From an uncultured Lachnospiraceae bacterium (lineage in GTDB: Bacteria > Bacillota > Clostridia > Lachnospirales > Lachnospiraceae), in NCBI GenBank assembly GCA_949471785.1, contig CASWRE010000033.1:1-36924 (forward strand): a DNA stretch of 36,924 nucleotides, written 5' to 3'. A model generated the notes under the pieces. It was not told the origin of the DNA, made no database searches, and saw nothing but the letters and a program-made list of their open reading frames with translations. Of this stretch, positions 1 through 7,631 are shown one piece after another (the first letter of the stretch is position 1; every line of letters begins with the position of its first letter). Position numbers and translations under genes: made by a program.

Positions 1-909
1 GTGCAGCCTGCAAAATCCGGAGGTACGGGTCATCTTCCCCAGGGCGGTAGCGTTCATATCCATGACCAGCTCAATGACCTCTATGGGATCGAAGTGTCTG
101 CAGAAATGGTCAGCAAGGTCACAGATAAGATCCTCCCACAGGTGAAGGAATGGCAGTCCCGCCCATTAAACCCTGCATACCCGTTTGTGTTTATGGACTG
201 CATCCATTATAAAGTACGGGAAGACGGGAGGATCTTAAACAGGGCAGCTTATGTAGTCCTGGGCGTTTCCATGGAAGGGTATAAAGAGATCCTGAGCATT
301 ACCGTGGGGGCAAATGAAACCAGCAAGTTCTGGCTGGGCATGCTCAATGACCTGAAAAACCGCGGGGTAAAGGATGTGCTGTTCTTCTGCGTAGACGGAC
401 TCAGTGGCTTTAAAGAAGCCATACAGGCGGTCTACCCGCAGGCGCGGGTCCAGAGATGCGTCATCCATATGCTGCGGAACTCTTTCAAGTATGTCAATTA
501 CAGTGACCTGAAAAAATTTTCCTCCGATTTCAAAGCAGTATATAATGCCCCAAATGAAACCGCAGCTTTCGCGGAACTGGAAGCCATGAAGGAAAAATGG
601 GGACGGAAATACCCGTATGCGATCAGTAATTGGGAGAACAACTGGGAAGATGTAAGCCCCTTTTTCCAGTTTTCTGATGACATACGCAGGATAATGTATA
701 CAACTAATATTATAGAGTGGTTGAACCGCCAGTATAGGAAGGTGACGAAAACTAAAAGTGTGTTCCCGAGTGACACGGCACTGGAGAAAATGCTGTACCT
801 GGCCAGTGGGAACGTCGTAAAGAAATGGACACAGCGGTACCGCAACTGGGACCAGGTGCTGAACCAGCTGATCGTCCTGTACGGGGACCGGGTCACCAGT
901 TACCTGTAA
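1..909 (+). CDS. IS256-family (mutator-type) transposase, 5'-truncated by the window edge
   Basis: Catalytic part of an IS256-family DDE transposase, which moves its element by cut-and-paste or copy-out transposition. The visible 302 residues carry all three catalytic acidic residues in family context: Asp66 in VFMDCIHYKVRED, Asp132 in FCVDGLSGFKEA and Glu239 in TTNIIEWLNRQYRKVTKTK. Family members run to about 400 residues, so roughly 100 N-terminal residues lie off the window. The first 18 or so residues fit the family poorly: the usual Y-x-RG-x-S-x-x-DI segment reads as PQGGSVHIHDQL, which suggests a small deletion or frameshift near bases 30-60, or an unusual copy. The frame is open to the first base, so the true start is not visible. 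The gene is on the opposite strand to most of the window, as expected for an insertion. Confidence 0.9.
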   Translation: MQPAKSGGTGHLPQGGSVHIHDQLNDLYGIEVSAEMVSKVTDKILPQVKEWQSRPLNPAYPFVFMDCIHYKVREDGRILNRAAYVVLGVSMEGYKEILSITVGANETSKFWLGMLNDLKNRGVKDVLFFCVDGLSGFKEAIQAVYPQARVQRCVIHMLRNSFKYVNYSDLKKFSSDFKAVYNAPNETAAFAELEAMKEKWGRKYPYAISNWENNWEDVSPFFQFSDDIRRIMYTTNIIEWLNRQYRKVTKTKSVFPSDTALEKMLYLASGNVVKKWTQRYRNWDQVLNQLIVLYGDRVTSYL

Positions 910-1343
910 AAAAGGAAAGGACAGCAGGCACTTAATGCCTGCCATCCCAACCTTATTCCTTCGGCATTTGTATTATTGCCAGAAAACCCCAACCTTATTC
1001 CAGAGGCCGGGTGTGGGCGGAGCCCACAAAGGGCAGCAATTATACAAATGCCTGTTTGCCATGCAAAAATTTTCATAAAACTGTATAAACCATGCATAAC
1101 TGGTTATACTATAACTAAGAAAAGAAACCGACAGCTGAAAAGCCGCAAATTCGACAGCAGGAAATTACATATCGAATCCTTATCAGGAGAACTCAAATTC
1201 CATAGACACAAAATTATTTACGCCCTCAAATATAGGCGTGGCAGGAGAAAATCTATGCTCCTGCCGATACATATCTATTTTTATCCCTATCTGGTTTAAC
1301 CCATCATTTGAAGTTCTGTTCTCATCCACGTTCCATCTCCCGT
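910..1343. other. Gene-free stretch after the transposase
   Basis: No convincing gene. It probably contains the right end of the insertion sequence, but the left end is outside the window, so the terminal repeats cannot be matched. It holds a 14-base direct repeat (CCCAACCTTATTCC at 946-959 and 988-1001), a nested inverted repeat (963-1052) and an 8-bp hairpin (GGCAGGAG at 1240-1247 with CTCCTGCC at 1258-1265). That hairpin lies beyond the 3' end of the minus-strand binding-protein gene but has no T-run. Confidence 0.6.
963..1052. repeat. Nested inverted repeat downstream of the transposase
   Basis: An outer inverted repeat of 18 bp (GGCATTTGTATTATTGCC at 963-980 against 1035-1052, 16 of 18 positions pairing) encloses an inner perfect 7-bp hairpin (TGTGGGC at 1011-1017, GCCCACA at 1021-1027, 3-nt loop). 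The symmetry over 90 bp suggests a structured element, such as an insertion-sequence terminus or a small palindromic repeat, rather than chance. No T-run follows, so a simple terminator is unlikely. Confidence 0.55.
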
Positions 1344-2312
1344 TCACTGCCACCTGTCAATTCCAAATTCCTCCACATTTTCCGGCGTGATCAATTCTAC
1401 CGGAACTAGGACATCCTTTTCTATCGTTTCTCCATTCAGAAGCTTATAAATTACTTCCGCAATCCGACCGCCGATTTCCGAAGGGAACTGCGCTACTGAT
1501 GCCTGCATCATTTCTTCTTTGATCAATACCTTAGAATCCGGAGAAGCGTCTACTCCGTATACGTCCACGGAATCCAGCATGCCATTTTCCTCCAATGCCG
1601 CAACCACCCCTACACTTGCCAGATCATTCAGGCAGAAAACATTATCAAACTCAACACCCTGGGCAATTGCCTCCTGCAATTTGGGCATAGCGATCTCCGT
1701 CTGGCCTTCACATTCAATTCTGCGTACAATTTCAATTCCCTTTTGACAGTTGACTGCATCTAAAAATCCCTGGACACGGTCCTGCCCGGATTTCGTTGCT
1801 TCATGTGTCATGATAACCAGCTTTGCCTCTTTTTTCTGTGTTAAAAAATATTCCCCTACCAAAACGCCCGCACGGTAATTATCTGAAGTAATCGTACAAT
1901 CCGCTAATTCGTCGTCCTGTACGTTGGTATCTGCTACGATGATCCGCACACCCTCTCTCTTCGCCCGTTCTAAAACAAAAGTGAGGCTTTCCCAATCCAC
2001 CGGTGTCACCACCAGCACATCCATTCCTTCTGACAGCATTTCCTCAATCTGTTCAATCTGCCGTCCGGCATTCAGCGCTGTATCACGCAAAATAAACCGG
2101 TCTCCCTCTGCTTCTACCTTGGCGCTGATCTCTTCGTTTAAAATTTTGTAAAATTCATTATTCATAGTCATATAACTTGCTCCGATCAGATAAGAATCCT
2201 CCTTCTGATTCAAAGAATAATCGGTTTTTGTACCCACAAAATAGAACAACGCTCCAAAAGCAATGATATTAAACAGCACAAGCGCTCCCAAAAACATATT
2301 TTTACTCTTCAA
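1344..2312 (-). CDS. Membrane-anchored periplasmic-binding-like protein (sugar-type, Peripla_BP_4/RbsB-like)
   Basis: A 322-residue protein of the type I periplasmic binding fold. It has an N-terminal hydrophobic segment (residues about 7-26) followed directly by the binding domain; the motifs are IGASYMTM, DVLVVTPVDW, GVRIIVADTNV, SDNYRAGVLVGEY, DRVQGF, FCLNDLASVGVVAAL and YGVDASPDS. These resemble ribose- or galactose-binding proteins. There is no lipobox cysteine, so it is probably held by an uncleaved anchor. Such proteins often feed a histidine kinase or a sugar ABC transporter, but no partner gene is present on either side. The start is TTG at 2312: a GGAAAGGA ribosome site sits about 9 nt upstream, whereas the internal ATG five codons later has none. 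The gene is more AT-rich than the pyr genes and lies in a scarred region, so it is probably an orphan remnant of a larger locus. The ligand is unknown. Confidence 0.8.
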   Translation of the reverse strand: MKSKNMFLGALVLFNIIAFGALFYFVGTKTDYSLNQKEDSYLIGASYMTMNNEFYKILNEEISAKVEAEGDRFILRDTALNAGRQIEQIEEMLSEGMDVLVVTPVDWESLTFVLERAKREGVRIIVADTNVQDDELADCTITSDNYRAGVLVGEYFLTQKKEAKLVIMTHEATKSGQDRVQGFLDAVNCQKGIEIVRRIECEGQTEIAMPKLQEAIAQGVEFDNVFCLNDLASVGVVAALEENGMLDSVDVYGVDASPDSKVLIKEEMMQASVAQFPSEIGGRIAEVIYKLLNGETIEKDVLVPVELITPENVEEFGIDRWQ

Positions 2313-2746
2313 TGCTTTGATTCCTTTCCAAAATATTGCCGACCTGTACTGCTCTGATCAACTCCCATATTTGTAAACATTATCATATCATTCCGAAAGA
2401 ATTCAGTCAATTTTATTGCTTATGGATTAATCATAAAAAGCTGAAAGCGAAAAGTGTTCTCACTTTCCGCCTTCTTTTTTCCAAAATGCTTTCCTGCCGG
2501 CATCATATCAGCACCGGGATTTCGATTTGCGATTAGATCAAAAGTCTTTTCCATCTTTCTATTTTCCATTATGCAATTATTGATCAGTATATCAAAAATG
2601 CTGAATCTGTTCACCTGACAATTGCCATTTTTTTAGCATGACAATTGTCATGAATTGTAATGCTGTACAAAATACTTGATTTCTTTCATTGGCTACAGCT
2701 TTTCGAAAATATAATCCCGGAAAGATCAATCATTTACATTTTTATC
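2313..2746. other. Gene-free regulatory-looking stretch
   Basis: About 430 bp with no credible gene. It contains a near-palindromic hairpin (GCGAAAAGTG at 2447-2456 with CACTTTCCGC downstream) and a pair of operator-like dyads near 2616-2651. The stretch separates the orphan binding protein from a permease fragment and is best read as the control region of a locus whose genes have been lost or rearranged. Confidence 0.5.
2616..2651. promoter_or_regulatory. Paired operator-like dyads (TGACAATTGYCA)
   Basis: A perfect 14-bp palindrome, ATGACAATTGTCAT (2638-2651), lies 23 bp centre-to-centre from a near-identical copy, TGACAATTGCCA (2616-2627). Two similar dyads about two helical turns apart are typical of a dimeric repressor site, for example MarR type. 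No regulator gene or obvious promoter is adjacent, so the binding protein cannot be named. Confidence 0.4.
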
Positions 2747-3034
2747 TTAAATCCTTATTTTCCATTTGTATATTGACAATACGGCAAATCCGAAAGATAC
2801 GGCCGTTAAGACAAGCGGAAATACAACACTGTCTGCCATGGTAAAATCTCCCACATTCGCCTGAGTAAGAAAAATCAGTAAAAATGAAGTAATGATGACC
2901 GCCTTCGAGGATTTCATTACCATTCCCACAAACAGCGCAATAAAACTCATGCTGCTAAAATAAGCCATTGTCAGCCCTATCTCTGCAACTGACAACAGCT
3001 CATTTAAACGTTCGATATTTATAATAGTTTTCCG
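2747..3034 (-). pseudogene. C-terminal remnant of an ABC-2-type transporter permease
   Basis: The reading frame is open from immediately after the pyrD stop codon (3035-3037) to the TAA at 2747-2749, about 95 codons. It encodes three hydrophobic stretches in a pattern typical of the last membrane helices of ABC-2-type permeases, including MAYFSSMSFIALFVGMVMKS and VVFPLVLTAVSFGFAVLSIY. Nothing resembling the first two-thirds of such a protein, its own start or a ribosome site is present; a TTG at 2995 is the only start-like codon and has no good ribosome site. The fragment reads in the same frame as pyrD, separated only by the pyrD stop, so a rearrangement breakpoint probably lies at or just beyond the pyrD end. 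It is unlikely to be functional. Confidence 0.6.
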
Positions 3035-3937
3035 TCAGCGCACCGCACCGATCAGCGTGGACAGATCTTCCACGCCATGACGGGCCATGTAAGCCTCAAT
3101 TCCCTCGGCAATCTCCACCGTAGCGCGGGGATTACGGAAATTGGCAGTCCCCACAGACACTGCTGTAGCGCCCGCCAGGATAAATTCCAAGGCGTCTTCC
3201 GCCGTAGCTATACCGCCCATGCCAATGATCGGTATCCCGACCGCCTGGGCCGCCTGATATACCATACGCACGGCCACCGGCTTAATGGCAGGTCCCGAGA
3301 GCCCTCCTGTCTTATTGGCCAGAGCAAAGGCCCGGCGCTCTACATCAATCTTCATGCCCGTCAGCGTATTGATCAGGGACAGCGCGTCGGCCCCTCCGGC
3401 CTCAGCGGCCCGGGCCGTCTCCGTGATATCTGTCACATTGGGGCTCAGTTTCATGATCACCGGCTGCCTGGCCACCCGCTTGACTGCCAACGTGATCTCT
3501 TCCACGGCTCTCGGATTCTGGCCAAAAGCGATGCCGCCCTCCTTCACATTGGGGCAGGAAATATTGATCTCCAGTAAATCCACCGGCTCATGACCCAGAC
3601 GCTCCACCACCTCGCAGTACTCTTCCGTGGAACGTCCGCAGACATTGACCACAATCCTGGTATTCTGCCGCCGCAAAAAAGGAATATCCCGACTGCAAAA
3701 CACATCAATACCGGGATTCTGCAGACCGATGGCGTTGAGCATTCCCCCACAGGTCTCCGCAATACGGGGCGTCGGATTTCCGGGCCAGGGAACACTGGCC
3801 ACTCCCTTAGTCACGACCGCCCCAAGACGGCTAAGATCCACAAATTCACTGTACTCCACTCCGGAGCCAAAGGTTCCCGATGCGGTCATGACCGGGTTTT
3901 TCAATTCGACTCCTGCTATCCGGACTTTTGTATTCAT
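3035..3937 (-). CDS. pyrD: Dihydroorotate dehydrogenase B (NAD+), catalytic subunit
   Basis: Oxidises dihydroorotate to orotate in pyrimidine synthesis, using FMN and passing electrons to PyrK. At 300 residues it is the normal class 1B length. Visible motifs are NPVMTASGTFGSG, GNPTPRIAET, the catalytic loop INISCPNVKEGG with the active-site Cys at about residue 128, MKLSPNVTDI, and the FMN-phosphate region IIGMGGIATAEDALEF...GTANF. The ATG at 3937 overlaps the pyrK stop as TGATG; a GTG one codon earlier is also possible. A GGAGG lies about 10 nt upstream of the ATG. It is the last gene of the pyrC-F-K-D run, and an unrelated permease fragment begins directly at its stop. Confidence 0.95.
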   Translation of the reverse strand: MNTKVRIAGVELKNPVMTASGTFGSGVEYSEFVDLSRLGAVVTKGVASVPWPGNPTPRIAETCGGMLNAIGLQNPGIDVFCSRDIPFLRRQNTRIVVNVCGRSTEEYCEVVERLGHEPVDLLEINISCPNVKEGGIAFGQNPRAVEEITLAVKRVARQPVIMKLSPNVTDITETARAAEAGGADALSLINTLTGMKIDVERRAFALANKTGGLSGPAIKPVAVRMVYQAAQAVGIPIIGMGGIATAEDALEFILAGATAVSVGTANFRNPRATVEIAEGIEAYMARHGVEDLSTLIGAVR

Positions 3938-4716
3938 CACAGCTCCACCTCCGTGCTCAAGAATACCGGGCCGTCCTTACAGACCCGTTTGTTGTGTACC
4001 CGGGAATGGTCATCCACGCCCGTAGAAGCACAAATGCAGCCCAGACAGGCGCCGACACCGCAGGCCATACGCTCCTCCATGGAAAGATAACAGGTAATGT
4101 TCCTGTCCGCTGCATACTCCTGAATTGCGCGAAGCATCGGACGCGGACCACAGGCAAAGATCAAATCCGCCGCCAGCCCATAGCTGCGTATGGCGTCCAG
4201 TACGTTTCCTTTTACACCCGCGCCGCCGTCTTCCGTGGCCACGTACAGAGTCCCCGCCGCGGCAAGCTCCTGATCCAAAAACAGCTCGTCCCGATAGCCC
4301 ATCACCAGCATCTTATTTTCTCTGTCGCTCTCCAGCGCCTGCGCCGCCGCCAGCATGGGCGGAATACCGATACCGCCCCCTATGAGAAAAATTCTCTTAC
4401 CGGCTGCCTCCTCCATGGGAAAACCATTTCCCAGAGGACCCAGCACATCCAGCGTGTCCCCCTCGGAAAGGGCGGAAAACTCTTTCGTTCCCTTGCCGAC
4501 CACACGGTAGACCAGCCGCAGACGTCCCTGTACGTCATCGATCTCGCACAGGCTGATGGGACGCGGCAACAGACGGCTGCCGTCAGCGCTGTACAGCGAA
4601 ACAAACTGTCCCGGTCTCGCCTGAGATGCGATCCGGCCTGTCTGCAGCCACAAACTGTATACATCTTGGGCGATCCGCTCCTGGCCGATCACCGTACACG
4701 TTTCTTTTATCTTCAT
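3937..4716 (-). CDS. pyrK: Dihydroorotate dehydrogenase B, electron-transfer subunit
   Basis: FAD and [2Fe-2S] subunit that takes electrons from PyrD-bound FMN to NAD+. The 259 residues show the ferredoxin-reductase layout: the FAD motif RPISL at 52-56, the glycine-rich nucleotide segment LIGGGIGIPPML at 111-122, a FACGPRPML motif near 187-195, and four cluster cysteines at about 219, 224, 227 and 246 in CGVGACLGC...CKDGPVF. It is coupled to pyrD by the TGATG overlap. The AAAGGAG ribosome site is rather far (about 13 nt) from the ATG. A 68-bp gap separates it from pyrF. Confidence 0.95.
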   Translation of the reverse strand: MKIKETCTVIGQERIAQDVYSLWLQTGRIASQARPGQFVSLYSADGSRLLPRPISLCEIDDVQGRLRLVYRVVGKGTKEFSALSEGDTLDVLGPLGNGFPMEEAAGKRIFLIGGGIGIPPMLAAAQALESDRENKMLVMGYRDELFLDQELAAAGTLYVATEDGGAGVKGNVLDAIRSYGLAADLIFACGPRPMLRAIQEYAADRNITCYLSMEERMACGVGACLGCICASTGVDDHSRVHNKRVCKDGPVFLSTEVEL

Positions 4717-4784
4717 AAATATAGTACTGCTCCTTTATCTGTCACTGTTCATCGCCTTCGCAATCGCATAATACATCCATGGTC

Positions 4785-5708
4785 TTATCGTCTCAGGGCC
4801 GTCTGAATATCTTCTCTCATATCCAGCACGGCCTGACGGGAAGCCTCTGCATAGTTCTCCGAGCCGTAGGACGCATATTTTTCCTGCTTATATGCGGCAA
4901 TGATTCCCCGGGAGGAATTCACAATAGCTCCCAGCCCGTCCGCATTGAAAAAATGCACCAAATCCGCTCCCTTTCCACCCTGAGCGCCATAACCCGGCAC
5001 GAGGATAAAAGCTTTGGGCATCACTTTACGCAGCGCCTTGCCCATCTCGGGATAAGTGGCGCCCACCACGGCGCCCACATAGCTGTAAGTATCCCCCATC
5101 AGTTCCTCGCCCCAGGCGGCCACCTTCTCGCCTACCAGTTCGTACAGCGGCTTTCCGTTCACCGACTGATCCTGAAATTCGCCGCTGGAGGGATTGGAGG
5201 TTTTTACCAAAACGAACAATCCTTTTTTCTCCTCCTTACACACCTTCATAAACGGCTTCACGCCGTCCGAGCCCAGATAGGGGTTCACCGTAACAAAATC
5301 CTCGTTAAAGCCCCCGCAGAGCCGACTTCCCACACGCACTTTACCCAGATGGCCTACGGCATAAGCTTCCGAGGTGGAGCCGATATCGCCCCGCTTTACG
5401 TCGCCGATCACCAGAAGTCCTTTCTCATGGCAGTAGCGCACCGTTTTCTCAAAAGCAGCCAGCCCCTCTACGCCGAACTGCTCATACATGGCGATCTGGG
5501 GCTTCACCGCGGGAACCAGATCGCAGACTGCATCCACAATCCCCTTATTGTACTGCCATACAGCCTCAGCCGCCCCCTCTAAAGTCTCCCCGTGCTCTGC
5601 ATAGGCCGCCGCCGTAATGTGTTCCGGAATATACCCGAGCATCGGGTCAAGCCCTACCACAATGGGCGCGCCTGTTTTCTTGATTTTCTCTATCAGTTTG
5701 TGAATCAT
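4785..5708 (-). CDS. pyrF: Orotidine 5'-phosphate decarboxylase, long (type 2) form
   Basis: Converts OMP to UMP, the last step of pyrimidine synthesis. At 307 residues it matches the long type 2 subfamily rather than the 230-240 residue form. The active-site signature DVKRGDIGST lies at 103-112 (catalytic Lys105, Asp108), with the substrate loop VGLDPMLGYIP at 18-28 and the phosphate-binding end VPGYGAQGG. The ATG is preceded by GAGGAGA at a good distance. It lies 12 bp downstream of pyrC, so the two are probably co-transcribed. Confidence 0.95.
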   Translation of the reverse strand: MIHKLIEKIKKTGAPIVVGLDPMLGYIPEHITAAAYAEHGETLEGAAEAVWQYNKGIVDAVCDLVPAVKPQIAMYEQFGVEGLAAFEKTVRYCHEKGLLVIGDVKRGDIGSTSEAYAVGHLGKVRVGSRLCGGFNEDFVTVNPYLGSDGVKPFMKVCKEEKKGLFVLVKTSNPSSGEFQDQSVNGKPLYELVGEKVAAWGEELMGDTYSYVGAVVGATYPEMGKALRKVMPKAFILVPGYGAQGGKGADLVHFFNADGLGAIVNSSRGIIAAYKQEKYASYGSENYAEASRQAVLDMREDIQTALRR

Positions 5709-5720
5709 TGGTCTTCTCCT

Positions 5721-7001
5721 CTAGCCCTGTACTTTTTCTTCATAAACAATCCTGCCTCCGCAGATCGTCATCCTGACCTTCCCCTTCACTTTTCTGCCGT
5801 CAAAGGGCGTATTGCGTCCTCTGGAGGCGAAGGAGGCCGCGTCTATCGTATAAACGGCTTCCGGGTCAATGACTGCCACGTCCGCCGCCGCGCCCACAGA
5901 CAGCGTACCCCTGTCTATGCCCAGAATTCTGGCCGGATTATAGCTCATCTTCTCTGCCATCTGCATCGGCGTCAGAATGCCCTTATCCACCAGCTCCGTG
6001 ATCGTCAGCGCCACACTGGTCTCCAGTCCCACAATGCCGAAAGCGGCGCCGCGCATATCCGGTCCTTTCTCCTGTCTGGCATGGGGCGCGTGATCCGTAC
6101 TGATCACCTCGAAAGTCCCGTCCCGTAACCCCTCGATCAAAGCCTCCTTATCTTCTTTGCTCCTGAGCGGCGGATTCATTTTGTAATTAGAATCCCGTTC
6201 CGGGATATCATCGGAAGTCAGCGTAAAATGATGGGGACATACTTCCCCCGTCACTGCAATCCCCCGGGCTTTGGCATACCGCAGAAGCTCTGCGGCCCCT
6301 TTTGTGGAAACATGGCACAAATGCAGCCGGCAGCCCGTCTCCTCAGCCAGCAAAATATCCCTTGCCGTAATTGTATCCTCCACACTGGCCGTAATACCCT
6401 GAACGCCCAGCCGCCGGGCATTCTCGTCCGCATTCACACACCCGCCGTTTACCAGGTCTTTATCCTCACAGTGATCCAGGATCACAAGATTTTCTTTTTT
6501 AGCCAGTATCATCGCATCACGCATCACACGAGCGTTCATCACGGACTTGCCGTCCTCGCTGACGGCCGGCACGCCGATTCGCGCCATCCCGGCATAATCA
6601 GCCGGCTCCAGCCCTTTCTGAGCTTTTGTCACTGCCCCGGCCTGTATGACATGAACACAGGCCAGGGCTCCGGCCTTATTGATCACATAGGAAATCCTGT
6701 CCGGGGAATCCATGACAGGCTTTGTGTTGGGCATCGCCACCACCGTCGTCACGCCGCCGCGGGCCGCCGCTCTGGTTCCGCTTACAATATCCTCTTTATA
6801 AGTTAATCCGGGATCTCGCAAATGGACATGCATATCCACCAATCCCGGCATTACATAACAGCCTTTCGCATCCACCACACGGTCAGCCTTCTCTTCAGAA
6901 AATTCTGCCGCAATTTTATCATCCTCAATATAAAGCGTTTCCACGCGATCCCGTCCGTCACACGGATCAATCACACGGCCATTTTTAATCAGAATTCTCA
7001 T
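5721..7001 (-). CDS. pyrC: Dihydroorotase
   Basis: Cyclises carbamoyl-aspartate to dihydroorotate. The 426-residue protein is a class I amidohydrolase with the metal-binding DMHVHLRDPG (His58, His60), DHCED at 176-180, CHVST at 229-233 and TDHAPH at 302-307. The frame is open 20 codons further upstream, but AGGAGG lies 7 nt before the ATG at 7001 and homology begins there, so this start is chosen. It is the first gene of the pyr run. The leader visible upstream is short and I see no PyrR-type attenuator; a weak -10 (TATGAT) lies near 7052 without a good -35. The carAB, pyrB and pyrE genes are not in the window. Confidence 0.95.
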   Translation of the reverse strand: MRILIKNGRVIDPCDGRDRVETLYIEDDKIAAEFSEEKADRVVDAKGCYVMPGLVDMHVHLRDPGLTYKEDIVSGTRAAARGGVTTVVAMPNTKPVMDSPDRISYVINKAGALACVHVIQAGAVTKAQKGLEPADYAGMARIGVPAVSEDGKSVMNARVMRDAMILAKKENLVILDHCEDKDLVNGGCVNADENARRLGVQGITASVEDTITARDILLAEETGCRLHLCHVSTKGAAELLRYAKARGIAVTGEVCPHHFTLTSDDIPERDSNYKMNPPLRSKEDKEALIEGLRDGTFEVISTDHAPHARQEKGPDMRGAAFGIVGLETSVALTITELVDKGILTPMQMAEKMSYNPARILGIDRGTLSVGAAADVAVIDPEAVYTIDAASFASRGRNTPFDGRKVKGKVRMTICGGRIVYEEKVQG

Positions 7002-7093
7002 AAAAACCCCTCCTAAAGTTCGGACAAATCGTATCTCTGGTTTCTTTTTCCTATCATACACGAAATCTTTCTTGAAATAAAGCCCTTTTTCCC

Positions 7094-7122
7094 TTGACTT
7101 ATAATATTTTAGCGGATATAAT
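7094..7122 (+). promoter_or_regulatory. Sigma-A promoter of the cold-shock gene
   Basis: TTGACT (7094-7099), 17-bp spacer, TATAAT (7117-7122). Transcription should start near 7129, giving a leader of about 160 nt before the cold-shock start codon. The promoter diverges from pyrC. Confidence 0.8.
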
Positions 7123-7157
7123 ACCTAACATAGATCGGTTGTTCAATGTAATAAATC

Positions 7158-7239
7158 CACTAGTTATTAGAGATTATATTATGTTCACAATATAATCTGT
7201 CATAACTGGTGTTTTTTTATCTTCCGGTCGATACCGGAA
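7158..7239 (+). terminator. Terminator-like hairpin and second hairpin in the cold-shock leader
   Basis: An outer stem (CACTAGTTAT at 7158-7167 with ATAACTGGTG at 7202-7211, one mismatch) and an inner perfect 10-bp stem (AGATTATATT at 7171-7180 with AATATAATCT at 7189-7198, 8-nt loop) are followed at once by seven T (7212-7218). This has the form of an intrinsic terminator but lies about 70 nt upstream of the gene, inside the transcript. A second hairpin, TTCCGGT-CGAT-ACCGGAA, follows at 7222-7239. Together they could form a temperature- or Csp-responsive attenuator. Confidence 0.55.
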
Positions 7240-7289
7240 AATAATTTCCAGTAACATTTTTATTTTCTTATATTTATGGAGGTAACACT

Positions 7290-7490
7290 ATGAACAAAGG
7301 AACTGTGAAATGGTTCAACGCAGAAAAAGGATACGGCTTTATCACCGGCGAGGATGGAAATGACGTATTCGTACATTTTTCCGCTATCGTGGGAGAAGGC
7401 TTCAAATCTCTGGATGAGGGACAGTCCGTGACCTATGATTTGACCGAAGGAGCCCGCGGTATGCAGGCGGCCAACGTGGTTAAATGCTAA
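7290..7490 (+). CDS. Cold-shock domain protein (CspA/CspB family)
   Basis: A 66-residue single cold-shock domain that binds single-stranded RNA and DNA and melts RNA structure. RNP1 (KGYGFITGE, residues 13-21) and RNP2 (VFVHF, 27-31) are intact and the length is exactly that of the family. A GGAGGT ribosome site lies 6-7 nt before the ATG. It is monocistronic between its own promoter and a strong terminator. The long structured leader is typical of cold-inducible csp genes, but the cold response itself is inferred. Confidence 0.97.
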   Translation: MNKGTVKWFNAEKGYGFITGEDGNDVFVHFSAIVGEGFKSLDEGQSVTYDLTEGARGMQAANVVKC

Positions 7491-7513
7491 TTCGGATAGA
7501 TGTATGTAGTGAT

Positions 7514-7549
7514 ATACAAAAAAGCTGCCCTGTGGCAGCTTTTTTGTAT
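7514..7549 (+). terminator. Intrinsic terminator of the cold-shock gene (bidirectional)
   Basis: A perfect 16-bp stem (ATACAAAAAAGCTGCC at 7514-7529, pairing with 7534-7549) with a 4-nt CTGT loop. The 3' arm contains six T, and the 5' arm contains six A for the reverse direction. Confidence 0.9.
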
Positions 7550-7631
7550 GCTTCAGTATACGGAATTCTGTGTTCTTTCACATGAGCCCGTTCACAATCC
7601 GCTGTGATCCCCGGCTCAGAACCATCTGCAA

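Noticed and set aside
976..1299. 107-codon plus-strand frame after the transposase
   Set aside because: Composition is not protein-like, and it crosses inverted repeats and lacks a ribosome site.
2447..2471. Hairpin GCGAAAAGTG/CACTTTCCGC as a terminator
   Set aside because: It has one mismatch and an interrupted T-rich tail on either strand, with no gene clearly ending there.
2420..2614. 64-codon minus-strand frame in the gene-free stretch
   Set aside because: No ribosome site and no family resemblance, and it spans hairpin sequence; not supported as a gene.
7002..7093. PyrR-type attenuator upstream of pyrC
   Set aside because: The leader is too short and lacks the anti-antiterminator/antiterminator/terminator set.
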